From Brumimicrobium oceani (GTDB lineage Bacteria; Bacteroidota; Bacteroidia; Flavobacteriales_D; Crocinitomicaceae): a DNA stretch of 64,000 bases. Position 1 is the first letter of the stretch. Each line of letters starts with the position of its first letter. A model generated the notes under the pieces. The model was not told the origin of the DNA, did no database searches, and saw only the letters and a list, made by a program, of their open reading frames with translations. Below, one piece after another: positions 53,669 to 62,575 of the stretch. The stretch is from positions 1-64,000 of the forward strand of contig NZ_QFRJ01000010.1 of assembly GCF_003143775.1 (NCBI RefSeq), written 5' to 3'. The position numbers were made by a program, and so were the translations under genes.

Positions 53669-55068
53669 GAAGTAAAGGTCATATTTTTATCAGGAATATG
53701 CACATTATGATAGCCATTTTCTTTTAAGTGTTTTTTAAAATGTTCGGCCACCTCTTCTTCGCCATGCACCAAAAACAAGCGTTTCACTTTTCCTGAATTA
53801 TTTCCTTCAAGGTAACGAAGCATTTCGCTGTAATCGGCATGGGCACTTAAAGATTTAATGTATTTTATTTCGGCATTTACTTTTCTTTCGTCTCCATAAA
53901 TAGTAACTATTTTATCACCTCGTTGTAATCTTCCCGCCAAGGAACTTGGTTCTGCATATCCTACAAAAAGAATAGTGTTTTTGGCTTTCTCGATACCATG
54001 ATAAATATGGTGTTTTACTCTTCCAGCATCAGCCATTCCTGAAGCAGAAATTATAATACAAGGCTCGTCTAAATCATTTATTCTGCGCGAGTATTTCTGT
54101 TCTTTTACGTAAATCAATTTTTTAAAACCAAAAGGATCATGGCGCGTTCCCTTCTTAAAACGTGAAACTTCACGGTTTAAAAGGTGAGAATATCGGCGCA
54201 TGATATCTGTAGCATCAATGGCCAACGGACTATCAACAAAGATTTTCACATCAGGCAGTAGGCCATGCAAATCTAGTTTATTCAAAGCAAAAACCAATTC
54301 TTGTGTTCTTCCCAAACTAAAAGCAGGAATGATTAGTTTTCCTTTCTTTTCTCCTAAAGTATGCAAAACGGCATTCAATAATTCTTGTTCTGCATCTATG
54401 GTATGGTCGTGCAAACGGTCGCCATAAGTGGATTCACAAATCACATAATCTGCCTGTGGTGGTCGCTCCGGATTTCGCATTAAAGTAGCGTCATATCTTC
54501 CAATATCTGCAGTGTAAAGTAATGTATGTTTTTCGCTGATTTCGTCGATGTCTAAATAAATCGCAGCACTTCCTAAAATATGTCCGTTGGGAATAAAAGT
54601 CGCTTTAATTCCATTTGTTATTGCTGTTTTCTCATTTTCCTTCACAATTACGAATTGATTTAGTGCTTGCTCCACATCTAAAAATCCATATAGTGGTTCA
54701 TAAGCTGCATCGCCTTCTCTTTGGTGTCGTTTATTTGAATAATTAACATCAGCTTCTTGAATATAAGCGCTATCCCGCAACATAATTTCACACAAAGCAT
54801 GTGTGGCCTCGGTGCAAAAAATTGGTCCTGTAAATCCATCTTTCACAAACTTAGGAATGAGTCCAGAGTGATCGATATGTGCATGAGAAAGTAAAATAGC
54901 GGAAACAGAAAGTGGATCTGCGAAATCTTCGGAATTTAAAGCATGTGTATCCTTCCCCATTCCTTGATACATTCCGCAATCCAACAAGATTTTTGTATTG
55001 TCCCACAACTGAACAATATGTCTACTTCCTGTAACTGTTTTGGCCGCTCCCGCAAATGTTATTTTCAT
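53665..55068 (-). CDS. MBL-fold beta-CASP RNA metallo-hydrolase-like protein
   Basis: A 467-residue metallo-beta-lactamase-fold hydrolase with the metal-binding SHAHIDHSG (His62, His64, Asp66, His67), a downstream HILGSAAIYLD, and a beta-CASP domain (about 190-330) followed by an RMMBL segment (KYIKSLSAHADYSEML) near the end. This is the CPSF73/YSH1-like or RNase J-related class, usually processing or degrading RNA. It precedes the lipoprotein gene with a four-base overlap; why these are coupled is unknown. Confidence 0.9.
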   Translation of the reverse strand: MKITFAGAAKTVTGSRHIVQLWDNTKILLDCGMYQGMGKDTHALNSEDFADPLSVSAILLSHAHIDHSGLIPKFVKDGFTGPIFCTEATHALCEIMLRDSAYIQEADVNYSNKRHQREGDAAYEPLYGFLDVEQALNQFVIVKENEKTAITNGIKATFIPNGHILGSAAIYLDIDEISEKHTLLYTADIGRYDATLMRNPERPPQADYVICESTYGDRLHDHTIDAEQELLNAVLHTLGEKKGKLIIPAFSLGRTQELVFALNKLDLHGLLPDVKIFVDSPLAIDATDIMRRYSHLLNREVSRFKKGTRHDPFGFKKLIYVKEQKYSRRINDLDEPCIIISASGMADAGRVKHHIYHGIEKAKNTILFVGYAEPSSLAGRLQRGDKIVTIYGDERKVNAEIKYIKSLSAHADYSEMLRYLEGNNSGKVKRLFLVHGEEEVAEHFKKHLKENGYHNVHIPDKNMTFTS

Positions 55069-55190
55069 TTGTTTTGTTGTTTAGTAGTTTTCTCTAAAGT
55101 AATACAAATGGATAAGTAAAGGAAGAATAATAAAGGAATAAAAAAAGTGCAGCTCTCTCAAACCACACTTCCTTCAAATTAAAACTACAA

Positions 55191-55928
55191 TTACTTCATC
55201 GCTTCAGCACTTCTTTTCAATTTCGCTGCACGCCATAAATCATAATAACTTTTGGTTTCTATGATGATTACGCCGCCTGTTGTGTCTCCATATTTTGCAG
55301 GAATGGCACTTGAGTATATTGTAATTGCTCCGATTGCTGAACTGGGAACAGATTTTACTTCATTCATTTTCACTCCATCAATGTAAGAAACAAGGTTATT
55401 CCCTCTAGATCCGCGAATCATCATTTGTCCGTTATCATCGACTTTTATGTCGGAATTTCGGCTCATAATTAGGGCTTTTATATCGTTTTTAACCGCACTT
55501 TGAGCGATATCTAGACTGTTAATTCTTTCTTGTCCGAAATCAATACTGATTAAAGGTTCTGTATAAGAAATCACATCAATTCCTTCCAATTCTTTTACTT
55601 CCTCGTAGAAGTTTATTCGACCTAAATCTTCTGTTCCATCTGCCATTACCTTTGCCAGAACAGTTCTTGGAATAGAATCAGAAAGATAGTTTACATTTAA
55701 AACATACATTCCTGTGGGAATTGAGCTGATTAGAAATCTTCCGTTTTCATCTGTATCTGCACCAAATTTTGTAGCACCTCTTTCCACCCAAACTTTAGCA
55801 AACATGGCTGGTTTCTCTGTATCTGGATCTTCAAAAATTTGACCTCTTATATCTCCTACTGCTCCTTGAGCCATTGCAAAATTCACAAAGAAAATTGCTG
55901 CGATTAATTTAATTATTGTTTTCATCAT
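55191..55928 (-). CDS. Plug-only TonB-receptor-like protein
   Basis: A 245-residue exported protein: signal peptide (about residues 1-20, ending NFAMAQ), a carboxypeptidase-D-like regulatory domain (about 25-110, TDENGRFLISSIPTGMYVLNVNY) and then a TonB-dependent receptor plug domain (about 125-235, SRNSDIKVDDNGQMMIRGSRGNNLVSYIDG and YGDTTGGVIIIETKS). The beta-barrel of about 600 residues is missing: the chain ends soon after the plug with RSAEAMK and a normal stop. Either a natural plug-only protein or a truncated receptor. No decayed barrel sequence is visible downstream. A second Met at 55925 is an equally good start. Confidence 0.82.
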   Translation of the reverse strand: MMKTIIKLIAAIFFVNFAMAQGAVGDIRGQIFEDPDTEKPAMFAKVWVERGATKFGADTDENGRFLISSIPTGMYVLNVNYLSDSIPRTVLAKVMADGTEDLGRINFYEEVKELEGIDVISYTEPLISIDFGQERINSLDIAQSAVKNDIKALIMSRNSDIKVDDNGQMMIRGSRGNNLVSYIDGVKMNEVKSVPSSAIGAITIYSSAIPAKYGDTTGGVIIIETKSYYDLWRAAKLKRSAEAMK

Positions 55929-56143
55929 TTCTATGTATTGGTTCAGTGTTGAGATGCGGGAAGAAATGATATTCCATAAATTATTTTACTAAATCATAAA
56001 ATCACATTTTCTTTTATTCACTAATAATTACTACCTTGTATTTTGTGTTTTTATATTTAAATTATCAATGTGTTTGCTTTTTAAGTAATTAGATTTAAAA
56101 ACAATAATGGAGTCTTCATAAATAGAACCCTCAAACTTTAAAA

Positions 56144-58630
56144 ATGACAAACTCAAATACTAAAATTATATTCCCACGTATCACATTTTTCTTAACAGCG
56201 ATAGTTCTAAGTTATATCGTATTTGCTAGCACGTCCTACAGTTTTTCACAAATTGAAATCCATCAAGAAAGCTACATAAAAACAGATACTTTGGATAAGG
56301 ATTTTTCGACAAGCAATCCAAACCTACCCAAAAACGCTGTTCAAGAATTTAAACTTACCCGTTCCAATCAAGAATAAATTGTTCCTGACTGTGTTACAAA
56401 GGTGAAGGTATACATGTGGGGTGCTGGCGGTGCTGGAGGAGATGTTTCTAACCAAAATGCAAAAACACATGGTGGGGGTGGTGGTTTTGTAGAGGGTGAA
56501 CTTGATGTTACTCCCGGAGAAAAACTATTAATCATTGTTGGTGAAGGTGGAAAGTACGGAAATTCTAATCAAAATCTTGTAATTTATGGAGGTGGTGGAT
56601 TAGGTGGTTACCAAGGTGGATACACTGGAACTGGTGGCGGAAGGTCTGAAATTAGAAGAGGAAATACGGTTATTGCAACTGCTGGTGCAGGTGGTGGCGG
56701 TGGAGAATCTAGGGGGAATTCAGGTCAGGACAGTTTAAAACTAGGTGGTGTTGGCGGCGCTGGTGGAGGAATTAAAGGAAGACATGGATCTCGTGGTCAA
56801 GGCTACTTAACCAAACCTGTCACACAGGGAGGAAAAGGAGGAACCCAAAACACAGGTGGTGCTGGAGGTATAGGAAACAATCCTAACAACAGTCAACACC
56901 ATGGTTTTCCTGGAGCACAATTTCAAGGAGGATTAGGAAGTAATGGATCTAATATTGAAGGTGGCGGAGGTGGCGGAGGCTACTTTGGCGGCGGAGGTGG
57001 TGCTGGTAAAAGTCATACTTTCAGTCTTGGTGCTGGAGGCGGTGGTGGTGGATCTTCTTATATTGGAGGATTAACCAACGCATCAACTATTGCTGGTGGA
57101 GATGGTGATTTACCTGGTAATTCCCAACAAAAAGCAGCACAGGAAAATCATCAATACAACCAAAAGAACTACGGTAGAGGAGGTGATGTTAGCTCAGATG
57201 GACAAAACGGATTCATTGTGATCAAAGTCATAGAAAAAGAATATCCAAGTGGAAATATTACAACTGCAGATTTTACTGCTTGTCATGGTTCTACAGTAGA
57301 GGTTTCGGGAAATGTAGATGTTGATGGACCATGGACTCTAACTTTGAGCGATAATTCTGTTATTAATGGAAATGGCCCAGGAACATGGTCAAAGAATGTT
57401 TCTCCAAGTTCAACAGAAGTGTTTAGTATTTTTGAGTTAACTAATAATGTTACAGGTTCTTGCCCATCCGCACTTTCTGGTTCAACAAAAGTTACTTTAC
57501 CAGCAACGAATAATGAGATAGCCGATAATGGAAAGTTTGCTGAATGCTATGTAAAAGGAAACAATTACATTCATTTCTATCACTCTTCGGGCAGTTTAAT
57601 AGGTTCAATAAATCCAGAAGGACAAGATTTGGGCTTAGTGAAAATGATTATGTATGAAGAACCAGCACCTTTGTTTGTTCCAGCTTGTGTGTCTCCTAAT
57701 CCTACTTGGGGAAATACTGTAATGAACAGACATTGGGTAGTTGTTGAATCAAATCCATCTCAAAACAATGTGAATGTACGTTTACCTTTTTATGATGTGG
57801 ATTTTAATAAACTTACGGATGAAGCAAATAACAATTTAAACACGAATGACGATATTACAAATGTTTCTGATGTTAGATTAAGTAAATATAACGGATTAAA
57901 CGAAAATGATGATGCTGCAGACAATTGTGGAAACGGTACAACAGTGGTTTATACTCAAACCTCAAATGGTGATATTACTTTATCAAATTCATTTGTAAAA
58001 GAGGTCAATAACGGGAAGTATGTTCAATTTACCATTCCTGGTTTTTCAGAATTGTGGCTACATGGTTCCACTGACTCTCCTTTACCTGTGGAGTTAATAA
58101 ACTTTTCTGCAAGCTGTGAGGAGCAAGTAGAAATCAATTGGACGACAGCATCAGAAAGTAATTCAGATCAGTTTATAGTTGAAAAAAGTAGGGATGGAAT
58201 TAATTGGAATTTTGTAGAAAGTTTATCCGCTGCTGGAAATTCTGTAAATGAAATAGATTACAAATTAACAGATAGAAATATCTCAAATGGCATTCATTAT
58301 TATCGTTTAAGACAAATAGATTTTGATGGAAAGGAAGAAGTTTTTGGTCCGATCAGTGTTTCTTGTTCTCCAAAAAGTAACAGTATGATTGTTTATCCGA
58401 ATCCTACAGAGGGTAAAATAACAGTGAAAATTCAAAGTCAACAAGCGATTTCAAATGCTGAAATTATACTTTTAGATTTCAATGGAAGAATAATCGCAAA
58501 ACAAGTGTTGGATATTCTTAAAGGTGAAAATGAAGTTTACTTTAATGAAACGGGGTTGAGCAAAGGTGTGTATTTAGTACAATCAATAGGAATCAACGGT
58601 GTTACTCCAGTGAAAGTAATTAAAAAGTAG
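56144..58630 (+). pseudogene. Glycine-rich T9SS adhesin-like gene interrupted by in-frame TAA
   Basis: One reading frame runs from the ATG at 56144 to 58630, broken only by TAA at 56375-56377. The first 77 codons give a signal peptide (a long hydrophobic stretch, FFLTAIVLSYIVFA) and a linker. After the stop the frame continues IVPDCVTKVKVYMWGAGGAGG, the usual entry of a Gly-rich domain, then about 270 residues of GGG-rich sequence, beta domains, a fibronectin-like segment (PVELINFSASCEE ... HYYRLRQIDFDG) and a T9SS type-A tail (YPNPTEGKITVK ... GVYLVQS ... VKVIKK). A GTG or ATG after the stop could start a 742-residue product with no signal peptide, which T9SS could not export. I read this as a nonsense mutation. 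Confidence 0.75.
56375..56377 (+). other. In-frame stop separating signal peptide from passenger
   Basis: TAA sits between GAA and ATT GTT CCT GAC (E-stop-IVPD), exactly where homologous Gly-rich proteins have x-F/I-VPxGVT. A single base change from GAA, CAA or AAA would restore one 828-codon gene. Confidence 0.8.
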
Positions 58631-59007
58631 CGATGGAAATTGAACAATAAAAGAAAAAGAATTTTGAACTTTGATTTGTCCTGAAAAAGAGAATTTATAG
58701 AAACCTCTTTTTCAGGAAAATTCATTTTAATGCCTATCCGATACTTTACCAGTAAATATATCTAACCCTACCATAATGTGATTCAGCGGTGAACTGACAA
58801 GATCCTTCGCAAATTTCCATTTCCAACCAGTTGAAAAAAGAAATTCGCTTCAGGATGACATTAAGCTAGGTTCATATTTCAAGTGAGAGGGGAAAAGCAT
58901 TTTTATTGAAACACTTTTTTCTTTCAACAATAATTGAACAAGCAATCAAAATAAGCTCAAAAATGGAGAATTCTTATGAGTAAGGTAAAGACTTATTTAC
59001 CATCCTA
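58631..59007. other. Intergenic with one interspersed element
   Basis: This 377-base gap has no gene. An inverted CTGAAAAAGAG/CTCTTTTTCAG pair (58681-58716) just after the adhesin-like gene may be its terminator. The hairpin element at 58730-58860 follows, then nothing recognisable. Confidence 0.5.
58730..58860 (+). repeat. Interspersed element: 5' module plus variable hairpin
   Basis: ATGCCTATCCGATACTTTAC at 58730, 73 bases to TCCTTCGC (58803), stem GCAAATTTC/GAAATTCGC with one mismatch (58809-58848), border AGGATGACA (58852-58860), then GAGAGGGGAAAA further on as at 11218. Confidence 0.6.
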
Positions 59008-59955
59008 TTATTCTTCATCTTTCTTCTTTTTCTTCTTCTTTTCCGCTTCTTTCATCGCTTCACCAATTTGATTTGAAGCTGTAAATGAGGCAATCATGTT
59101 ATTGAGCATGTCACTACCCGCTTGTGGCGAATTCGGCAAAAGAATTAGATTCGTATTTGTTTCTTCACCTATCGATTGTAAAGTGTCGTAGTGTTGCGTT
59201 ACCACAATCAATGCGGAAGCTTCTTGAGAATTAATCCCTACTTTGTTTAGCACATCAACACTTTCCTCCAGTCCGCGTGCAATTTCTCTTCTTTGATCTG
59301 CTATACCTTGTCCTTGCAGTCTTTTACTTTCTGCTTCGGCTCTTGCTTTAGCTACAATCTTAATACGTTCCGCTTCTGCTTCAAATTCGGCAGCTACTTT
59401 TTCACGCTCAGAAGCGTTAATTCTGTTCATTGAAATTTTTACTTGCTCGTCTGGATCTATATCGGTAACTAAAGTTTTAATAATATCGTATCCATACTCT
59501 TGCATTGCCTCATTCAGTTCTGATTTTACAGCGTTCGCAACATCATCTTTACGCTCAAAAACATCATCTAAAACCATTTTTGGAACTTCAGCACGCACCA
59601 CATCAAATACATAAGAAGTAATTTGTTGCTGTGGATTTTCGAGTTTGTAAAAAGCATCGTAAACCTTGTCTTTCATTACTTGGAATTGAACAGATACTTT
59701 CAAACGAACAAAAACATCGTCCTTTGTTTTGGTTTCAACTATAACATCCAATTGTTGGATTTTAAGGTTTATTCTTCCTGCAACTCTATCCACCAAAGGA
59801 ATTTTAAGTTGTAATCCGGAGTTTCTAACCGACTGAAACCTACCAAAGCGTTCCATTATGGCGGAAGTTTGCTGTTTTACAAGGAAGAATATGCCGTAAA
59901 TCAAGAAAATGACAATAGCCAATGTTATAATATTGGAAAGAGGAAATTCATTCAT
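59008..59955 (-). CDS. SPFH/stomatin-like membrane protein
   Basis: A 315-residue band-7 (SPFH) protein: one N-terminal membrane segment (about 8-27), the SPFH domain (about 30-185) with YDIIKTLVTDIDPDEQV, a long charged coiled coil (about 185-260, EAEAERIKIVAKARAEAESKRLQGQG), and a Lys-rich end (EKKKKKKKDEE). Such proteins form membrane-associated rings and organise microdomains or regulate proteases. The stomatin/QmcA branch fits best. No NfeD-type partner is adjacent. Confidence 0.88.
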   Translation of the reverse strand: MNEFPLSNIITLAIVIFLIYGIFFLVKQQTSAIMERFGRFQSVRNSGLQLKIPLVDRVAGRINLKIQQLDVIVETKTKDDVFVRLKVSVQFQVMKDKVYDAFYKLENPQQQITSYVFDVVRAEVPKMVLDDVFERKDDVANAVKSELNEAMQEYGYDIIKTLVTDIDPDEQVKISMNRINASEREKVAAEFEAEAERIKIVAKARAEAESKRLQGQGIADQRREIARGLEESVDVLNKVGINSQEASALIVVTQHYDTLQSIGEETNTNLILLPNSPQAGSDMLNNMIASFTASNQIGEAMKEAEKKKKKKKDEE

Positions 59956-60165
59956 AGTTATTAGTTTTGAAGTAAATTTACAATAAAGATGTTGAAAAAC
60001 CTATGCGAATAAATCTCTTTGACAACAGAATGACTCAAATAGAATTTCACTGTGTTCTTTTCTATTGAACATTAAAAGCCAGTTTCCAGCTTTGACAAAG
60101 AATGACGTCATATAAATATTGAATGAATCTCCATCGACCTCAAAGGGCAACAAGTGTTTGAGTAC

Positions 60166-62001
60166 CTACAATCCTTGCATCGTACTCAACTTATGGTACA
60201 ATCCTTTTTTGGCAAATAACTCCTCGTGGGTTCCTCGTTCAGCGATTTCTCCTTTGCGTAAAACCAAGATTAAATCCGCATTTTTAATTGTACTTAGGCG
60301 GTGTGCAATGACCAATGAAGTTCTGTTTTTCATTAAGTTATTTAAGGCATCTTGAACCAATTTTTCACTTTCGGTATCTAAGGCAGAAGTGGCCTCGTCT
60401 AAAATCATAATTGGTGGATTTTTCAATACTGCTCTGGCAATACTTACCCGCTGTTTTTGTCCACCAGAAAGTTTATTCCCCCTTTCACCAATATTGGTAT
60501 GGTAGCCTTCATCCATGCCTAAGATAAATTCGTGAGCATTGGCAATTTTTGCTGCTTGAATCACTTCTTCCTCTGTTACTCCTTTCATTCCAAAGGCGAT
60601 GTTGTTGAAAACGGTATCGTTGAAGAGAATGGATTCTTGATTTACAATTCCTATTTGTTCACGCAAATCATTCAGCGAAAACAAATTAATGTTGGTTCCG
60701 TCATAAGCGATTTCTCCAGCAGTTACATCATAAAAACGCGGCAATAAATCGGCAATTGTAGATTTTCCACTTCCTGATTCTCCGACCAACGCAACAGTTT
60801 TACCTTTTAGTAATTCAAAGTTCAATTCCTTGAGTACTAATTCGGATTGATAAGCAAAAGAAACATTGGTAAAAGAAATACTTTTTTCTAGTGGTTGAAT
60901 TGCACGAGGACTTTTAGGATCTAAAATCTTTTCATCAGCATTTAAAATTTCCTCTATTCTTTCTTGACTGGCTTTGGCTTTACTCAAGTTTGCACTGTTT
61001 TTTGCGATATTTTGGACAGGAACTAAAAGTTGAGAAAAAACAACTATAAACCCGATAAACTCCTCACCTGAAAACCCGTTTCCTGTTCCATCGAGAATCA
61101 TTGAACCCCCAAACCAAACGATGGAAATCATCACAACTGCACCCAAAAACTCATTTAAAGGAGAGGAAACATCTCGTTTTCGGAAAGCTCTTGTAGTTAA
61201 TTTCTGGTGATGTAAATTGATGTTTGCGAACTTTTTTACCGACTCTTCTGTTGCATTGAAAGCTTTCACAATTCTAATTCCTCCGAGGTATTCATCTAAG
61301 AAAGAAAATAAAACGCCCAATTGCTTCTGACCTTTGCTGGCTGTTCGTTTCAAGCTTTTACCAATTCTAGAAATAATTAACGCTGAAATTGGCAATAAAA
61401 TAAGCGAGAATAAAGTAAGCGATGGACTCCAATAAACTAAAACACTCAAGGTAATAATTACAGAAAGTGGATCTCTGAAGATTAACTCAAGCACCGCCAC
61501 AACGGCAATTTCAATTTCATTTACATCGCTATTCATTCTCGACATTAGATCTCCTTTTTTTTCTTCTGTAAAGAAAGAAACAGGCAAATTCATAGATTTT
61601 GAAAACATTTTATCGCGATAATCCCTCACCACCGCCATTCTTAGCTGCGATTGATGATAAATGGCCAAATAGCGGAATAAACTTTTGAAGAAGAATGCAA
61701 TTACCACGGTAACACAAACAAATAGCAATGCATTTTTCGGATCTTCCTGCGCCATTGAAACCATGAAATAATTATAATAATCACTCACATATTCGAAATA
61801 TGCAGTTACACCACCTCCGCTAAATGAGGGTTTATTCACAATTTCAATATCTTCTGAAGGGAAAATAACCTGTAAAAATGGTACAAAAAGCACCAAAGAA
61901 ATAAGGTTAAACAAAACGTAAAAAAGGTTGAAAAGAATGGTTGCAATTGCCCTCCATTTATATACAAACGTTGCGTTAAAAATTGTAGATAATTGTTTCA
62001 T
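60166..62001 (-). CDS. MsbA-like ABC exporter (fused permease and ATPase)
   Basis: A 611-residue half-transporter: six membrane segments (about 20-330) followed by an ATPase domain (about 355-605) with Walker A GESGSGKST, Q-loop NQESILF, signature LSGGQKQR and Walker B ILDEATSALD. It is closest to the lipid A flippase MsbA-type of Bacteroidota, acting as a homodimer in the inner membrane; the substrate is inferred. I start at 62001 because a TATATTTG box (62008-62015) directly precedes it, so a TTG start at 62010 is unlikely. Confidence 0.92.
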   Translation of the reverse strand: MKQLSTIFNATFVYKWRAIATILFNLFYVLFNLISLVLFVPFLQVIFPSEDIEIVNKPSFSGGGVTAYFEYVSDYYNYFMVSMAQEDPKNALLFVCVTVVIAFFFKSLFRYLAIYHQSQLRMAVVRDYRDKMFSKSMNLPVSFFTEEKKGDLMSRMNSDVNEIEIAVVAVLELIFRDPLSVIITLSVLVYWSPSLTLFSLILLPISALIISRIGKSLKRTASKGQKQLGVLFSFLDEYLGGIRIVKAFNATEESVKKFANINLHHQKLTTRAFRKRDVSSPLNEFLGAVVMISIVWFGGSMILDGTGNGFSGEEFIGFIVVFSQLLVPVQNIAKNSANLSKAKASQERIEEILNADEKILDPKSPRAIQPLEKSISFTNVSFAYQSELVLKELNFELLKGKTVALVGESGSGKSTIADLLPRFYDVTAGEIAYDGTNINLFSLNDLREQIGIVNQESILFNDTVFNNIAFGMKGVTEEEVIQAAKIANAHEFILGMDEGYHTNIGERGNKLSGGQKQRVSIARAVLKNPPIMILDEATSALDTESEKLVQDALNNLMKNRTSLVIAHRLSTIKNADLILVLRKGEIAERGTHEELFAKKGLYHKLSTMQGL

Positions 62002-62007
62002 ACATGG

Positions 62008-62015
62008 CAAATATA
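62008..62015 (-). promoter_or_regulatory. Putative -7 box, nearly leaderless ABC exporter start
   Basis: TATATTTG on the minus strand, six bases before the ATG at 62001. Like the DUF4286 and rbfA genes, this implies an almost leaderless mRNA. Confidence 0.4.
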
Positions 62016-62063
62016 GGATTATTTCAAGTTTAAATAGTGGACAGAAAAATTTTAATCACAAAC

Positions 62064-62195
62064 GTGGAGACGCAATGCATTGCGTCTCCTATGTTTATCA
62101 TTTTGCGTCTCTAGGTTTTATCATTGTGCCACTCTAAGTTTTTCCATTTTGCATCTCTTGGTTTTATCATTTCTCGTCTCCACGTTTATCATTGA
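62064..62195. repeat. Second GAGACGCAATG/CATTGCGTCTC palindrome with 23-bp tandem repeat
   Basis: The palindrome core lies at 62067-62088, identical to 3241-3262 and again preceded by GTG. It is followed by five degenerate 23-bp units with TTTATCATT and GTCTC words, starting at 62093, 62116, 62139, 62162 and 62185. Confidence 0.8.
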
Positions 62196-62224
62196 ATGCC
62201 TTTACTCAATATCTAAATTATGAC

Positions 62225-62232
62225 TACTTTTG
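62225..62232 (+). promoter_or_regulatory. Putative -7 box, nearly leaderless rbfA start
   Basis: TACTTTTG ends four bases before the ATG at 62237. It argues for the shorter rbfA start. Confidence 0.4.
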
Positions 62233-62236
62233 CGGT

Positions 62237-62572
62237 ATGGGTTCAATAAGACAAAATAAGATTGAGAAAGTCATTCAGGAGGAAGTTTCTAAAGTTTTCC
62301 AACAGAATGCGCGTGAATTGTGTTTGGGAGCAATGGTAACCGCAACTGTAGTTCGTGTTACCCCTGACTTAAGCATGGCGCGTGTGTATTTGAGTATTTT
62401 TGCTGGGCCACCTAAAGAGGAGGTTCTTCAAAACATTCAAATCAATAAAGGAAAAATTCGTGGTGATGTTGGCCGCAGATTAAAAGACATGCGCCATATT
62501 CCAGATTTAGAGTTTTTTATTGACGATTCTTTAGATTACGCTGAAAAAATCGATGAATTGTTAAAAAAGTAA
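62237..62572 (+). CDS. rbfA: Ribosome-binding factor A
   Basis: A 111-residue KH-domain factor that matures the 30S subunit by acting on the 5' end of 16S rRNA. SIRQNKIEKVIQEEVSKVFQ is the N-terminal helix and VTPDLSMARVYLSIFAGPP the family core; the C-terminus has RHIPDLEFFIDDSLDYAEKIDELL. I start at 62237; 15 upstream codons (MNAFTQYLNYDYFCG) overlap the -7 box and do not belong. It lies three bases before the permease gene. Confidence 0.94.
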   Translation: MGSIRQNKIEKVIQEEVSKVFQQNARELCLGAMVTATVVRVTPDLSMARVYLSIFAGPPKEEVLQNIQINKGKIRGDVGRRLKDMRHIPDLEFFIDDSLDYAEKIDELLKK

Positions 62573-62575
62573 GCC

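Noticed and set aside
56375-56377. Programmed readthrough or recoding of the stop
   Set aside because: TAA is not a selenocysteine or pyrrolysine codon and no conserved downstream structure is evident; a simple nonsense mutation or sequence error is more likely.
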